Notes under the pieces: model-generated | The model's input: the letters and a program-made list of their open reading frames with translations, nothing else | Databases searched by the model: none | What the model was told of the DNA's origin: nothing | Part shown: in pieces, positions 15,325 through 23,006 of the stretch | Layout: each line of letters opens with the position of its first letter | Numbering within the stretch: the stretch's first letter is position 1 | Source of the DNA: Corynebacterium lemuris | GTDB lineage: Bacteria > Actinomycetota > Actinomycetes > Mycobacteriales > Mycobacteriaceae | Direction: 5' to 3' | Length of the DNA stretch: 64,000 nucleotides | NCBI RefSeq assembly: GCF_024919295.1 | Contig: NZ_JANWTC010000004.1 | Coordinates: 62,001-126,000 of the forward strand | Program-made: the position numbers and the translations under genes

Positions 15325-16440
15325 CTACCTCAGATCTCTTTGTTGACGTGTCAGTAATTCTATACCGTTATCTGACACAACAGCAATATCCTCCAGCCGC
15401 ATTCCCCATTTTCCGGGCAGATAGATCCCCGGCTCGATGGAGAAGCACATCCCCGGCTCCAGCACGAGACCGTTGCCGGCCATGATGTAGGGCTCCTCGT
15501 GCGTGGACAGGCCGATGCCGTGGCCGGTGCGGTGGATGAAGTACTCCCCGTACCCGGCGCGGGTGATCACCTCCCGGGCGGCGGCGTCCACGGAGGCGGC
15601 CGTGACCCCCGGGCGGGCCTGTGCGACTGCCGCGGCGTGTGCCTGCGCCAGCACCTCGTAGGCGGCGACGGCCTCCGGATCAGCGTGGTCGATACCGCCG
15701 ACGACGTAGGTGCGGGTGGAATCGGAGTGGTAACCGGGCCCGCGGGTACCTCCGACATCGACGACGACAACGTCACCGGTCTCCAGGACCCGGCCGGAAT
15801 GGCTGTGGTGGGGGTTGGCGCCGTTGGGGCCGGAGCCGACGATGACGAAATCGACCGCGTCGTGTTCCTTGAGGATCAGCGCGTGCAGGTCGGCAGCCAC
15901 CTGTGCCTCCGTGCGCCCGGCGCGCAGCAGCTTCGGTACGCGCTCATGGACGCGGTCGATGGCCAGTGCCGCCTTATGGAGTTCTTCGACCTCGGCGAGA
16001 TCCTTGCGCATGAACAGTTCTTTGAGCGTGGTCGCCGCCGCCACGGTCTCACGCCCGTCGAGGTGGCGCTGGATCGCGAGGACATGCAGGGTGGTGAGCG
16101 AAGAGCCGAGGGCTACCGGCCCGGTGGGCGGGAGGAGACCGACGGCCATGCCGTGGGTGTCCTGCCCGTCGTTCCAGCCGCGGACCTCGACGTCGAGTTC
16201 GGGCACCGCTGAGTGGGCGATGTCGCCGACATCGGTGCCCGGCACGAGCAGGACGGGTGTGCCCTCGGCGGGGACGACGAGGGCGGTGAGGCGTTCGTGG
16301 GAGCTGAGCCAGGAGCCGGTGAGATAGGCCAGCTCCGGGCCCGTGCCGATGATCAGCCCCGCCAGCCCCTGTACCCGGCACAGGCGGGCGGCCTCGTTCA
16401 GCCGGCGGGCGTAGACATGCGTGTCGAAGAGTTCAGCCAT
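15325..16440 (-). CDS. M24 family metallopeptidase (Xaa-Pro dipeptidase-like)
   Basis: The product has 371 residues with a creatinase-type N-terminal domain and a pita-bread catalytic domain. The five metal ligands can be traced: the two Asp in VVVDVGGTRGPGYHSDSTRT, His in HRTGHGIGLSTHEE, Glu in FSIEPGIYL and Glu in MRLEDIAV. This is the layout of Xaa-Pro peptidases; the mycobacterial homologue in the same neighbourhood is PepE. The ATG at 16440 is favoured over 16449 because TACGAT lies 7 nt before it. It heads the transcript that includes the dioxygenase and SDR genes and diverges from the serine protease gene. Confidence 0.9.
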   Translation of the reverse strand: MAELFDTHVYARRLNEAARLCRVQGLAGLIIGTGPELAYLTGSWLSSHERLTALVVPAEGTPVLLVPGTDVGDIAHSAVPELDVEVRGWNDGQDTHGMAVGLLPPTGPVALGSSLTTLHVLAIQRHLDGRETVAAATTLKELFMRKDLAEVEELHKAALAIDRVHERVPKLLRAGRTEAQVAADLHALILKEHDAVDFVIVGSGPNGANPHHSHSGRVLETGDVVVVDVGGTRGPGYHSDSTRTYVVGGIDHADPEAVAAYEVLAQAHAAAVAQARPGVTAASVDAAAREVITRAGYGEYFIHRTGHGIGLSTHEEPYIMAGNGLVLEPGMCFSIEPGIYLPGKWGMRLEDIAVVSDNGIELLTRQQRDLR

Positions 16441-16447
16441 GCCGTCC

Positions 16448-16453
16448 ATCGTA
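16448..16453 (-). promoter_or_regulatory. -10 hexamer, leaderless promoter of the M24 peptidase gene
   Basis: TACGAT on the minus strand, 7 nt before the ATG at 16440. It lies 8 bp from the divergent -10 of the protease gene. Confidence 0.5.
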
Positions 16454-16461
16454 GGCACCAC

Positions 16462-16467
16462 TACCCT
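16462..16467 (+). promoter_or_regulatory. -10 hexamer, leaderless promoter of the serine protease gene
   Basis: TACCCT, 8 nt before the GTG at 16476. Confidence 0.45.
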
Positions 16468-16475
16468 TAGGTGGC

Positions 16476-17075
16476 GTGTCCTCTGCCATCACTGTCCGCC
16501 TGTCCGCCGGTCGTTCCTACTGCTCCGGGGTGCTCATCAGCCCGGACCTGCAGGCCGCCGCTGCCACCCGCACCGATCTCGTGCTCAGCTGCGCGCATTT
16601 TCTGCGCGGTCGCACCGGACCGATCAAGGTCGGCCGGGCACACGTGCTCGGTGCGGTGCGCATCCCGCGTACCGATCTCGCGGTGCTGCGTCTGGACACC
16701 CCCGCGCCTCCTGCTGATTTGCTGCGTTTATCGACGTCCCGTGCTCCCTGGCTCGCCCCCACCCGCACCGAGGGCTTCGGCGGTGGTTCCCGGCGCGTGC
16801 AGCAGCGCCACGGCCGGGTCATCGCCCATCTGCCTTTCGCGCTGGGGCGCAACCTGCGTACCCTGGTCACCTCCGCGACGATTCTGCACAACCGGTCGAA
16901 GGCCATCAAGGGGGATTCCGGCGGGCCGGTGATCGTGGACGAGGAGATCGTGGCCGTCCAGGCGCTGATCTCTGATCCCTTCGGCTACAACCTCGGTATC
17001 GCCACCGTGGCCCAGGTCGCCGCCCACCGGGAGAAGATCGCCGCGGCGGTGGCTGCCCTGCAGCGCGCCTACTGA
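16476..17075 (+). CDS. Trypsin-like serine protease without a signal peptide
   Basis: The product has 199 residues. It is a compact chymotrypsin-fold protease with the full triad: His41 in SCAH, Asp67 in RTDLAVL and Ser148 in KGDSGGPV. It lacks a signal peptide, pro-segment, membrane helix and PDZ domain: the first catalytic strand begins a few residues after the start. Unless an upstream start has been missed, it would be cytosolic, unlike most family members. Its divergent partner is an M24 peptidase. The substrate is unknown. Confidence 0.8.
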   Translation: MSSAITVRLSAGRSYCSGVLISPDLQAAAATRTDLVLSCAHFLRGRTGPIKVGRAHVLGAVRIPRTDLAVLRLDTPAPPADLLRLSTSRAPWLAPTRTEGFGGGSRRVQQRHGRVIAHLPFALGRNLRTLVTSATILHNRSKAIKGDSGGPVIVDEEIVAVQALISDPFGYNLGIATVAQVAAHREKIAAAVAALQRAY

Positions 17076-17587
17076 TCCCCCGGTGCCGGCTCACGCAGGG
17101 CCTGACGCCTGTTCCACGCCGCCCGCTGCGCCTTTCCGTGCTCGATCATGATCCGGAACAGCTCGTTCTCTGGGGCGGTCTCCCCCGCATGCACCAGCGC
17201 GGCCGCCATGGCCTGGTACTGCCGGCGGTAGGAGGCGCCGAGGACCTGGTCGGCGTAGCTGAGCACCTGCTCCCCGCGCACCCCCAGTGTGGCCAGATCC
17301 AGCAGGATGGACTCCGCCGTGCGGTGCGGCAACGCGGCTGCACTGCCCTGGGCGGCGAGTGCCGAGCGCAGGCTCGCCGGATCCGTGGACTGGCCCACCG
17401 CCCGGCGCTTGGCGATCAACTCGAACAACCGGCCATGATGGGGATCATAGAAGTCCGCGCCCGCCAGCACCGCGCACACCCGGTCACTGCCCCGGTGCCC
17501 CTGTCCTGCCCACATGAGGCCACACAGCAGGAGTGCCTCGGGGTCCAGCAGCAGGGCGGCGCTGACATGCTCGCCGTCGGTGACCAC
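17069..17587 (-). CDS. DnaB-N-terminal-domain-like protein
   Basis: The product has 172 residues. The segment LLLCGLMWAG...VCAVLAGADFYDPHHGRLFELIAKRRAVGQSTDPASLRSALAA resembles the N-terminal domain of replicative DnaB helicases (ADFY, then H-x-x-L/I-F, then D-x-x-S/T-L). The RecA-like motor domain is absent and the C-terminal half is helical with basic residues (KAQRAAWNRRQALR). The GTG at 17587 follows an AAGGGG site 6 nt upstream, in the 10-nt gap after helY, so the two are in one operon. In DnaB this domain binds DnaG primase; a partner role with HelY or primase is inference. Confidence 0.65.
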   Translation of the reverse strand: MVTDGEHVSAALLLDPEALLLCGLMWAGQGHRGSDRVCAVLAGADFYDPHHGRLFELIAKRRAVGQSTDPASLRSALAAQGSAAALPHRTAESILLDLATLGVRGEQVLSYADQVLGASYRRQYQAMAAALVHAGETAPENELFRIMIEHGKAQRAAWNRRQALREPAPGDQ

Positions 17588-17597
17588 CACTGACCCC

Positions 17598-20390
17598 TTA
17601 GGAGCCGATGGCCACGACACCCCGGCGGATCGCATTGATCGCGCGCCGGGCATTGGCCTGCACATCGTCGGTGTAGGCGGTCTTGCCCACCTGGTCGAGC
17701 AGGTCGATGACCTGGCGGCACCAGCGCACGAAATCACCCGGGCTCATCTCCGCCCCGGAATCCGCCGCGGCGGCCAGGCAGTAACCCAGCGGGGCACCGG
17801 CGGCCCACTGGTGGATCGCCAGGGCGAAACCGGCCTCCGGTTCCCGGGTGACGGGCAGGTGATGGCGTTTCTCATCGGCGGCCAGCTCCGACCAGATCCG
17901 CATGGTGGCATCCATCGCCTCCCCCATCCGGTCGGTGGCCGGCTGCGGTTCCCCGCCGGTGAATTTCCGGTTCTCGAAGGTGCACAGCGAGACCACCCCG
18001 GCCAGCTCCGCCGGGTCCAGCTCATTCCAGATCCCACGGCGCAGGCACTGGGCCACCAGCAGATCGGATTCGTTGTGGATCTGGGAGAGCAGCTCACCCT
18101 CCGGGGTGATCACCGGTGTGCGCTCCGGGCCGGTGCCCTCGAAGGCGACGTAGCTCATCTCCGAGAGCAGCCCGATGATGCGCTCGAAATGCCTGCCGAG
18201 GGTGTCGGTGGCTTTTTCCACGCGTGCCGACAACCGGTCGAGCTCGCGCTCCCGGCGCGCCAGCTTCTCGCCCACCCGGGCCAGCTGCTCCCGGTCGGTC
18301 GAGGGCCAGTGGTGCACCGGGTGGCGGCGCAGGGCATCGCGCAGTTCGGTGACCTTCTTCGATTCGCGTACCCGGGCGTGCTGGCGCATCTTCTTCGGCC
18401 GGCCGTAGCTGTGGCGGCGGAACTGCTCGGTGACGTACCGGGTGTTGCGGCGCGGTTCCTTGGTCACGTTGCGCGGCAGGCGCATGTGCCCCAGGGTCAT
18501 GGGTGGGTTGGCGAAGGACTCGGCGTCGATACGCCCCGACCAGCCCTGTTCCGTGGTCACCCAGGGACGCGGGTCGGCGGTCTGGTTGGCGGGGGTGACC
18601 ACCACCGCCAGGACGGGGTGTTTGCGGCCCGGGATGGCGATGACATCGCCGACCTGCATCCTGCCCAGCAGGGTGACGGTCTCCTGGTGGCGTTGCTCCA
18701 TGGAGTAGATGCGCGCGGCCTTCTCCTCGTCGGTGATCTCCCGGCGCAGGCGCATGTAGTCCATGAGCAGTTCGGCCGGGTCCTCGCCGTCGCGGGCGGG
18801 CGGGGCGAAGGTGGTGATGGCGTCGGTGAGCTGGGTGCGCAGGTCGTTGACGCGGTGTTCGGCGCGTTCGATCTCCCGGACGTCGTCGACGACGGATTCA
18901 TCGGCCTGGTACTGGGCGAAGGATTTCTCCAGCAGGCGCAGTGAGGGTTCAAAGCCGATCATGTTCAGCAGGTTGACGGCCATGTTGTAGCCCGGCGCGA
19001 AGGTGGAGATCAGCGGGTAGGTGCGTGTGGAGGCCAGCCCCGCCACCGCCCGTGGGTCCATGGCCGGTGTCCACTGCACCACCGCATGGCCGATGACGTC
19101 GATGCCGCGGCGACCTGCGCGTCCGGTCAGCTGGGTGTACTGGCCCGGGGTGAGGTCGACGTGGCCCTCACCGTCGAATTTGACGAGCTTCTCCAGCACC
19201 ACCGAGCGTGCCGGCATGTTGATGCCCAGGGCGAGGGTCTCCGTGGCGAAGACCGCGCGCAGCAGGCCCTGGACGAACAAATCCTCGACGATGTGGCGGA
19301 AGGCGGGCAGCATGCCGGCGTGGTGGGCGGCGAAACCGCGCTTGAGGGCCGCCTTCCACTGGGAGAACTGCAGGATCTCCAGGTCCTCCTCGGGGATGCC
19401 CTCCACCCCGGCGTCGATGATCTCCTCGATCCGGGTGGCCTCCTCCTGGGTGGTGAGGATGAGGTTGGAGCGCAGGCACTGGAACAATGCCCCGTCGCAG
19501 CCGGCCCGCGAGAAGATGAACGTGATCGCGGGCAGCATCTTCATGCCCTGCAGCACCCGGATGACATCGGGACGCCCCACCGGCTTCTGCCGGTCCTCGG
19601 GGCGTTTGACCCCGGAGCGCCGGCCCTCGGCGCGTGCCCGGAAACCGCGGCCGGATTCCCAGTCGGAACGCCCCTCCTCCGCCTCGGCGGATTCCAGGCG
19701 CTCGATACGCCGTTCCAGTTCGCGGTTGACCTGGCCGCCGGTGTCCGGTTCGAACAGGGGGTAGATCTTCCGGCCGACCATCATCCACTGCTCCAGCGGG
19801 ACCGGACGCAGGTCGGTGACGATGACCTTCGTGTCGCCGCGGACGGTGGACAGCCAGTCGCCGAACTCCTCCGAGTTGGACACCGTGGCCGACAGGCCGA
19901 TGATGTTGACCCGCTCGTCGAGGTTGAGGATGACCTCCTCCCACACCGCGCCGCGATCCCGGTCGGCCAGGTAGTGGATCTCGTCCATGACCACGTGGCT
20001 GAGCCGGTCGAGTGTGTCGGAGCCGGCGTAGATCATGTTGCGCAGCACCTCGGTGGTCATGACGACGACCTCGGCGTTGCCGTTGATGGACACATCGCCG
20101 GTGAGCAGGCCCACTGCCTGCTCCCCGTGGACCTCGACGAGGTCGTGGTACTTCTGGTTGCTCAGCGCCTTGATCGGCGTGGTGTAGAAGCACTTCGTGC
20201 CCTGGGACAGTGCCAGGGAGACGGCGAACTCGCCGACGATGGTCTTTCCGGCTCCCGTGGGGGCGCAGACGAGCACCCCGTGTCCCTTCTCGACCGCCTG
20301 GCAGCCCCGGAGCTGGAAATCATCCAGCGGGAAGCTCAGGCGGGAGGTGAACTCCGCGAGGTGGCTGGCCTGGCTGTCAGTGGCGTTCAT
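17598..20390 (-). CDS. helY: DEAD/DEAH-box RNA helicase HelY (Ski2-like)
   Basis: The product has 930 residues. It is a superfamily 2 ATP-dependent helicase of the Ski2/Mtr4 class. Walker A is APTGAGKT (residues 43-50), motif II is DEIH (136-139), and motif VI lies in YTQLTGRAGRRGID. A long helical C-terminal part with an arch-like and DSHCT-type region follows. Ski2-like helicases unwind structured RNA. The order pafABC-tatAC-helY is as in M. tuberculosis. The start is leaderless (TAACCT, 7 nt upstream). The gap upstream contains one copy of the 95-bp element described at 20472. Confidence 0.95.
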   Translation of the reverse strand: MNATDSQASHLAEFTSRLSFPLDDFQLRGCQAVEKGHGVLVCAPTGAGKTIVGEFAVSLALSQGTKCFYTTPIKALSNQKYHDLVEVHGEQAVGLLTGDVSINGNAEVVVMTTEVLRNMIYAGSDTLDRLSHVVMDEIHYLADRDRGAVWEEVILNLDERVNIIGLSATVSNSEEFGDWLSTVRGDTKVIVTDLRPVPLEQWMMVGRKIYPLFEPDTGGQVNRELERRIERLESAEAEEGRSDWESGRGFRARAEGRRSGVKRPEDRQKPVGRPDVIRVLQGMKMLPAITFIFSRAGCDGALFQCLRSNLILTTQEEATRIEEIIDAGVEGIPEEDLEILQFSQWKAALKRGFAAHHAGMLPAFRHIVEDLFVQGLLRAVFATETLALGINMPARSVVLEKLVKFDGEGHVDLTPGQYTQLTGRAGRRGIDVIGHAVVQWTPAMDPRAVAGLASTRTYPLISTFAPGYNMAVNLLNMIGFEPSLRLLEKSFAQYQADESVVDDVREIERAEHRVNDLRTQLTDAITTFAPPARDGEDPAELLMDYMRLRREITDEEKAARIYSMEQRHQETVTLLGRMQVGDVIAIPGRKHPVLAVVVTPANQTADPRPWVTTEQGWSGRIDAESFANPPMTLGHMRLPRNVTKEPRRNTRYVTEQFRRHSYGRPKKMRQHARVRESKKVTELRDALRRHPVHHWPSTDREQLARVGEKLARRERELDRLSARVEKATDTLGRHFERIIGLLSEMSYVAFEGTGPERTPVITPEGELLSQIHNESDLLVAQCLRRGIWNELDPAELAGVVSLCTFENRKFTGGEPQPATDRMGEAMDATMRIWSELAADEKRHHLPVTREPEAGFALAIHQWAAGAPLGYCLAAAADSGAEMSPGDFVRWCRQVIDLLDQVGKTAYTDDVQANARRAINAIRRGVVAIGS

Positions 20391-20397
20391 GGCTCCC

Positions 20398-20403
20398 AGG
20401 TTA
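20398..20403 (-). promoter_or_regulatory. -10 hexamer, leaderless promoter of helY
   Basis: TAACCT on the minus strand, 7 nt before the ATG at 20390. Confidence 0.5.
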
Positions 20404-20471
20404 CTGAAAACCAGGGCTCATGAGCGGGAGAGCCCCGGGGGTTTGTCCCCGGGGTCCAGCGGGGATGACGG

Positions 20472-20566
20472 GGTGCGCAATATCTCACCTTGACGCGTCA
20501 AGTCCGAGTGCCCGAACAGGGACGATGCGCACCGCTCCCCTGCTCCCCTGTCAGATGTTGCGCACC
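20472..20566 (+). repeat. 95-bp dispersed element, copy 1
   Basis: The element starts GGTGCGCAATATCTCACC, contains the perfect palindrome TTGACGCGTCAA (20490-20501) and an internal inverted ATGCGCACC (20525-20533), and ends CAGATGTTGCGCACC, an imperfect inverted copy of its start. The reverse complement of 32726-32820 aligns to it over all 95 positions without gaps, with 73 identities concentrated in both ends and the middle. It lies between the SPFH gene end and the helY promoter. Confidence 0.8.
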
Positions 20567-20584
20567 GCGTCGGGCTGGGCCGGG

Positions 20585-21322
20585 CTAGAGCTGCTCACCG
20601 CGGACCTCGATGGTCGATCCCGGTGGCAACGCCTCCAGCATCCGGATCCGCGCCAGCACGGGGTTCTGTTCCAGCACCTTCGCGCTGGCCAACCGGGCCC
20701 GGGTTGTCTTCACCTCGGTACGGGCGCGCTCCAGGTCAGTCTCAGCCTGCACCTTGGCCACCAGCGCCTCCTGCAGCGCGGCAGCGTACTCCTTGGGCAG
20801 ACTGACATCTTTGAGCAGGACCGTGGTCACCTCCACCCCGACCGTCCCAGCAGCCTGCTGCGCGGCTGTGAGCACCGGGGTGAGGTCGATGCGGGTGCCG
20901 ACGAAAGCCTCCAGCGGGAGCCCGGCGACGAGTTCACGCAGTGCGATCTGGGCGGCGAGATAGATCTCCTCGTCCGGCCCCTGGGAATTGGTGATGAAGG
21001 CGACCGGGTCGGTGGTGCGCGCTGACAGCGCGAGTGTGATCGTCACGGTCAGGGCATCAGCGGTGGGGATCGACTGCGGATGCACCTGGATCAGACGCCG
21101 GCGTAGGTCGACGGGCAGGAAGCGGTCGCCCGGCCGGGAAAATTCGCGGGTGTTCAGGCGGGTGGTCTCACCGTCGCGCTGGCGCAGCACCGCGTGCCCG
21201 GCCCGCGGAACGGGAGAGCGCAGCGGTGCTGACTGCCACCCTGACTGCCAGCCGGGGCCATCCGACAACGGTGAGTACATGGTCCAGCCACGGTCGAGGG
21301 AACGAGAACGGAAAAGACCCAT
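20585..21322 (-). CDS. SPFH/Band-7 domain protein without a membrane anchor
   Basis: The product has 245 residues. After a polar N-terminal 60 residues, a Band-7 core is visible: AVLRQRDGETTRLNTREFSRPGDRFLPVDLRRRLIQV, then DALTVTITLALSARTTDPVAF, and VGVEVTTVLLKDVSLPKEYAAALQEALVAKVQAETDLERARTEVKTT with the short coiled coil typical of stomatins. There is no N-terminal membrane helix, unlike the flotillin near 5 kb and the stomatin near 48 kb. Such soluble members may attach to membranes peripherally or to other SPFH rings. The start codon is followed by the signature MGLFRSRSL. A structured leader of about 300 nt precedes it. Confidence 0.8.
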   Translation of the reverse strand: MGLFRSRSLDRGWTMYSPLSDGPGWQSGWQSAPLRSPVPRAGHAVLRQRDGETTRLNTREFSRPGDRFLPVDLRRRLIQVHPQSIPTADALTVTITLALSARTTDPVAFITNSQGPDEEIYLAAQIALRELVAGLPLEAFVGTRIDLTPVLTAAQQAAGTVGVEVTTVLLKDVSLPKEYAAALQEALVAKVQAETDLERARTEVKTTRARLASAKVLEQNPVLARIRMLEALPPGSTIEVRGEQL

Positions 21323-21330
21323 GCAATCAC

Positions 21331-21466
21331 CCGGAGAAGTTTAAGGGGGTTGCCGCCGGCCGGGGCCGATGGCGACGGGGCGCCGGGGCGTCCCCTGTGC
21401 CGGAAGCGCACAGGATCGGGCCGGACCACTGGCCACCACCGGAGAAGTTCCGGACGGCGGCAACCC
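21331..21466. repeat. Structured leader: direct and inverted repeats upstream of the SPFH gene
   Basis: CCGGAGAAGTT occurs at 21331-21341 and 21440-21450. GGGTTGCCGCCG (21347-21358) is the inverted partner of CGGCGGCAACCC (21455-21466). The arrangement could fold minus-strand RNA into a long stem that encloses about 95 nt. This is direct upstream sequence of the SPFH gene; a regulatory role is inference. Confidence 0.5.
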
Positions 21467-21480
21467 GTTTCATAAGGAGT

Positions 21481-21497
21481 CAGGGACTCGAACCCTG
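21481..21497 (-). other. Orphan tRNA T-arm-like hairpin
   Basis: The minus strand reads CAGGGTTCGAGTCCCTG, a perfect T-stem/T-loop consensus (stem 5 bp, loop TTCGAGT). The expected acceptor partner is only partly present (GCGGGGT at 21549-21555, one mismatch out of seven with G-U pairs allowed). D-arm and anticodon-arm do not fit a tRNA. It could be a tRNA relic, an attachment-site remnant, or part of the structured leader. Confidence 0.4.
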
Positions 21498-21565
21498 TGG
21501 GCCCCAGGGGGCCGTGCCGTAGCGGTCCGCACCAGTTCAATCGGGAACACCCCGCAAAGACCGGA

Positions 21566-21599
21566 GGCGCCCAGCAACCACGGTGCGGTGCTGGGCGCC
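21566..21599. repeat. Perfect 11-bp inverted repeat downstream of tatC
   Basis: GGCGCCCAGCA (21566-21576) pairs with TGCTGGGCGCC (21589-21599), 12-nt loop. It lies 33 nt after the tatC stop and lacks a clear T run, so it could be a weak terminator or processing site. Confidence 0.5.
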
Positions 21600-21631
21600 A
21601 GACTAGCGCACAGGAGTGCTTACGTGCCGGA

Positions 21632-22621
21632 CTAGAGCACGTCGTCGAAATTATCGAAGCGCCGATCCGCGGCCGGCTGCGCGGCATCCACCGGACGCGC
21701 CGGGCCGACCGGGGCCGGTGGATCCACCCCACCGGGGCCGGTGCTCAGCGGCGAGGCATGCTCATCGTCCAGGTCCATCCACTCCGGGCGCTGACGGTCG
21801 CGGCGCTTGTCGTTCCAGCGGGCGAACTGCAGCGCCATCTCCACCAGCAGGGTCAGGGCCACCGCGAGCACCACCATGGAGAAAGGGTCCTGGCCCGGGG
21901 TGATGAACGCTGCGAAGATGAACAGGATGAGGATGATCATCCGTCGCTTCTCCTTGATCGCCTCATACTCGAGCACACCGATGATGTTGAGCATGACGAT
22001 GATCAGCGGCACCTCAAAGCTGACACCGAAGATCAACAGGAACGCCAACAGGAAATTAAAGTAGCGTTCACCGGTCAGCGCCGCTGCCTGTGTCTGGTCA
22101 CCCATGGTGAGCAGGAACTCCAGGCCGAAGTGGACGATGAAGTAGGCCAGCACGGCACCGGCGATGAACAGCAGCACCGCCAAGGTGACGAAGGTGAAGG
22201 TCGCGCGGCGTTCCTTCTTGTGCAGACCCGGAACAATGAAGGCCCAGAGCTGGTAGAGCCACACCGGGGATGCCATCACCATGCCGGCCAGCGCGCCGAC
22301 CTTCAGGCGCAACATGAACATTTCCAGCGGTGCTGTGGCCAGCAGGCGGCACTCGCCGTCCAGGGTGAAAGAGGCGCGGCTCTCGGGGGGCAGCGCACAG
22401 TAGGGCCCGCGCAGGATCTCGCCCAAGGGCATGAGCCCGAAAGGAGCGTACTGGTACCACACGAAACCGACCACTGTGCCCGTCAGCAGGGCAAGCAGGG
22501 AGATGATCACGCGGCGGCGCAGCTCCTGGAGGTGCTCGACCAGTGACATCTCACCGGCCAGCGACTTCTTTCTCCTCCTCAGGCGGGGGCGCTTCTGCGT
22601 GACGTCACCGGACTGGGACAT
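21632..22621 (-). CDS. tatC: Twin-arginine translocase subunit TatC
   Basis: The product has 329 residues with six membrane helices and the family signature MSLVEHLQELRRRVIISL at the N-terminus, followed by SPVWLYQLWAFIVPGL, TFVTLAVLLFIAGAVLAYF and FGVSFEVPLIIVMLNIIGVL. TatC binds the twin-arginine signal of folded export substrates, with TatA and TatB. A C-terminal extension rich in Asp, Pro and Ala (about 60 residues) is typical of actinobacteria. It follows tatA by 18 nt. No tatB is nearby. Confidence 0.97.
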   Translation of the reverse strand: MSQSGDVTQKRPRLRRRKKSLAGEMSLVEHLQELRRRVIISLLALLTGTVVGFVWYQYAPFGLMPLGEILRGPYCALPPESRASFTLDGECRLLATAPLEMFMLRLKVGALAGMVMASPVWLYQLWAFIVPGLHKKERRATFTFVTLAVLLFIAGAVLAYFIVHFGLEFLLTMGDQTQAAALTGERYFNFLLAFLLIFGVSFEVPLIIVMLNIIGVLEYEAIKEKRRMIILILFIFAAFITPGQDPFSMVVLAVALTLLVEMALQFARWNDKRRDRQRPEWMDLDDEHASPLSTGPGGVDPPAPVGPARPVDAAQPAADRRFDNFDDVL

Positions 22622-22639
22622 CGTCGACGTGACCCCCGG

Positions 22640-22939
22640 CTACTGGTTCGGCTGGTTAGGGTACTGCTGCTGACCAGGCTGACCGGTCGGACCCGGCTGC
22701 TGCTGGGGCGGGTTCTGCTGCTGATCCCAGTAGCCCTGCTGCGGCGGGGCGATCTGACCCGGCTCCGGCTGCGGGGCAGCCTGGGGCTGGTCGTCGTTGC
22801 TCATCTCCTTGACCTCGGACTTGAAGATGCGCATCGAGCGGCCGAGGGAACGGGCCGCATCCGGGAGCTTCTTCGCGCCGAACAGCAGGATCAGGACGAC
22901 GACGATGATGATGAGCTCGGTGGGACCGATGTTGGGCAT
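22640..22939 (-). CDS. tatA: Twin-arginine translocase subunit TatA
   Basis: The product has 99 residues. One short N-terminal membrane helix ([27 protein letters not shown]) leads into an amphipathic helix ([19 protein letters not shown]). The FGAKKLP hinge is diagnostic of TatA/E. The C-terminal 50 residues are Pro/Gln-rich and disordered, as in other actinobacterial TatA. TatA forms the pore-like oligomer for folded-protein export. AAAGG precedes the ATG by 6 nt. It lies between pafC and tatC in one minus-strand transcript. Confidence 0.95.
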   Translation of the reverse strand: MPNIGPTELIIIVVVLILLFGAKKLPDAARSLGRSMRIFKSEVKEMSNDDQPQAAPQPEPGQIAPPQQGYWDQQQNPPQQQPGPTGQPGQQQYPNQPNQ

Positions 22940-23006
22940 GGGGGCCTTTCGGTGGAACTGGAAGGATCAGGGTTACGTTAACACTTCTGCCCTGCACTTC
23001 AAGGAA

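Noticed and set aside
21473..21555. A possible tRNA on the minus strand built around the T-arm at 21481
   Set aside because: The acceptor pairs 6 of 7 with G-U allowed, but no D-loop GG, anticodon stem or correct T8 can be found; kept only as a T-arm-like feature.
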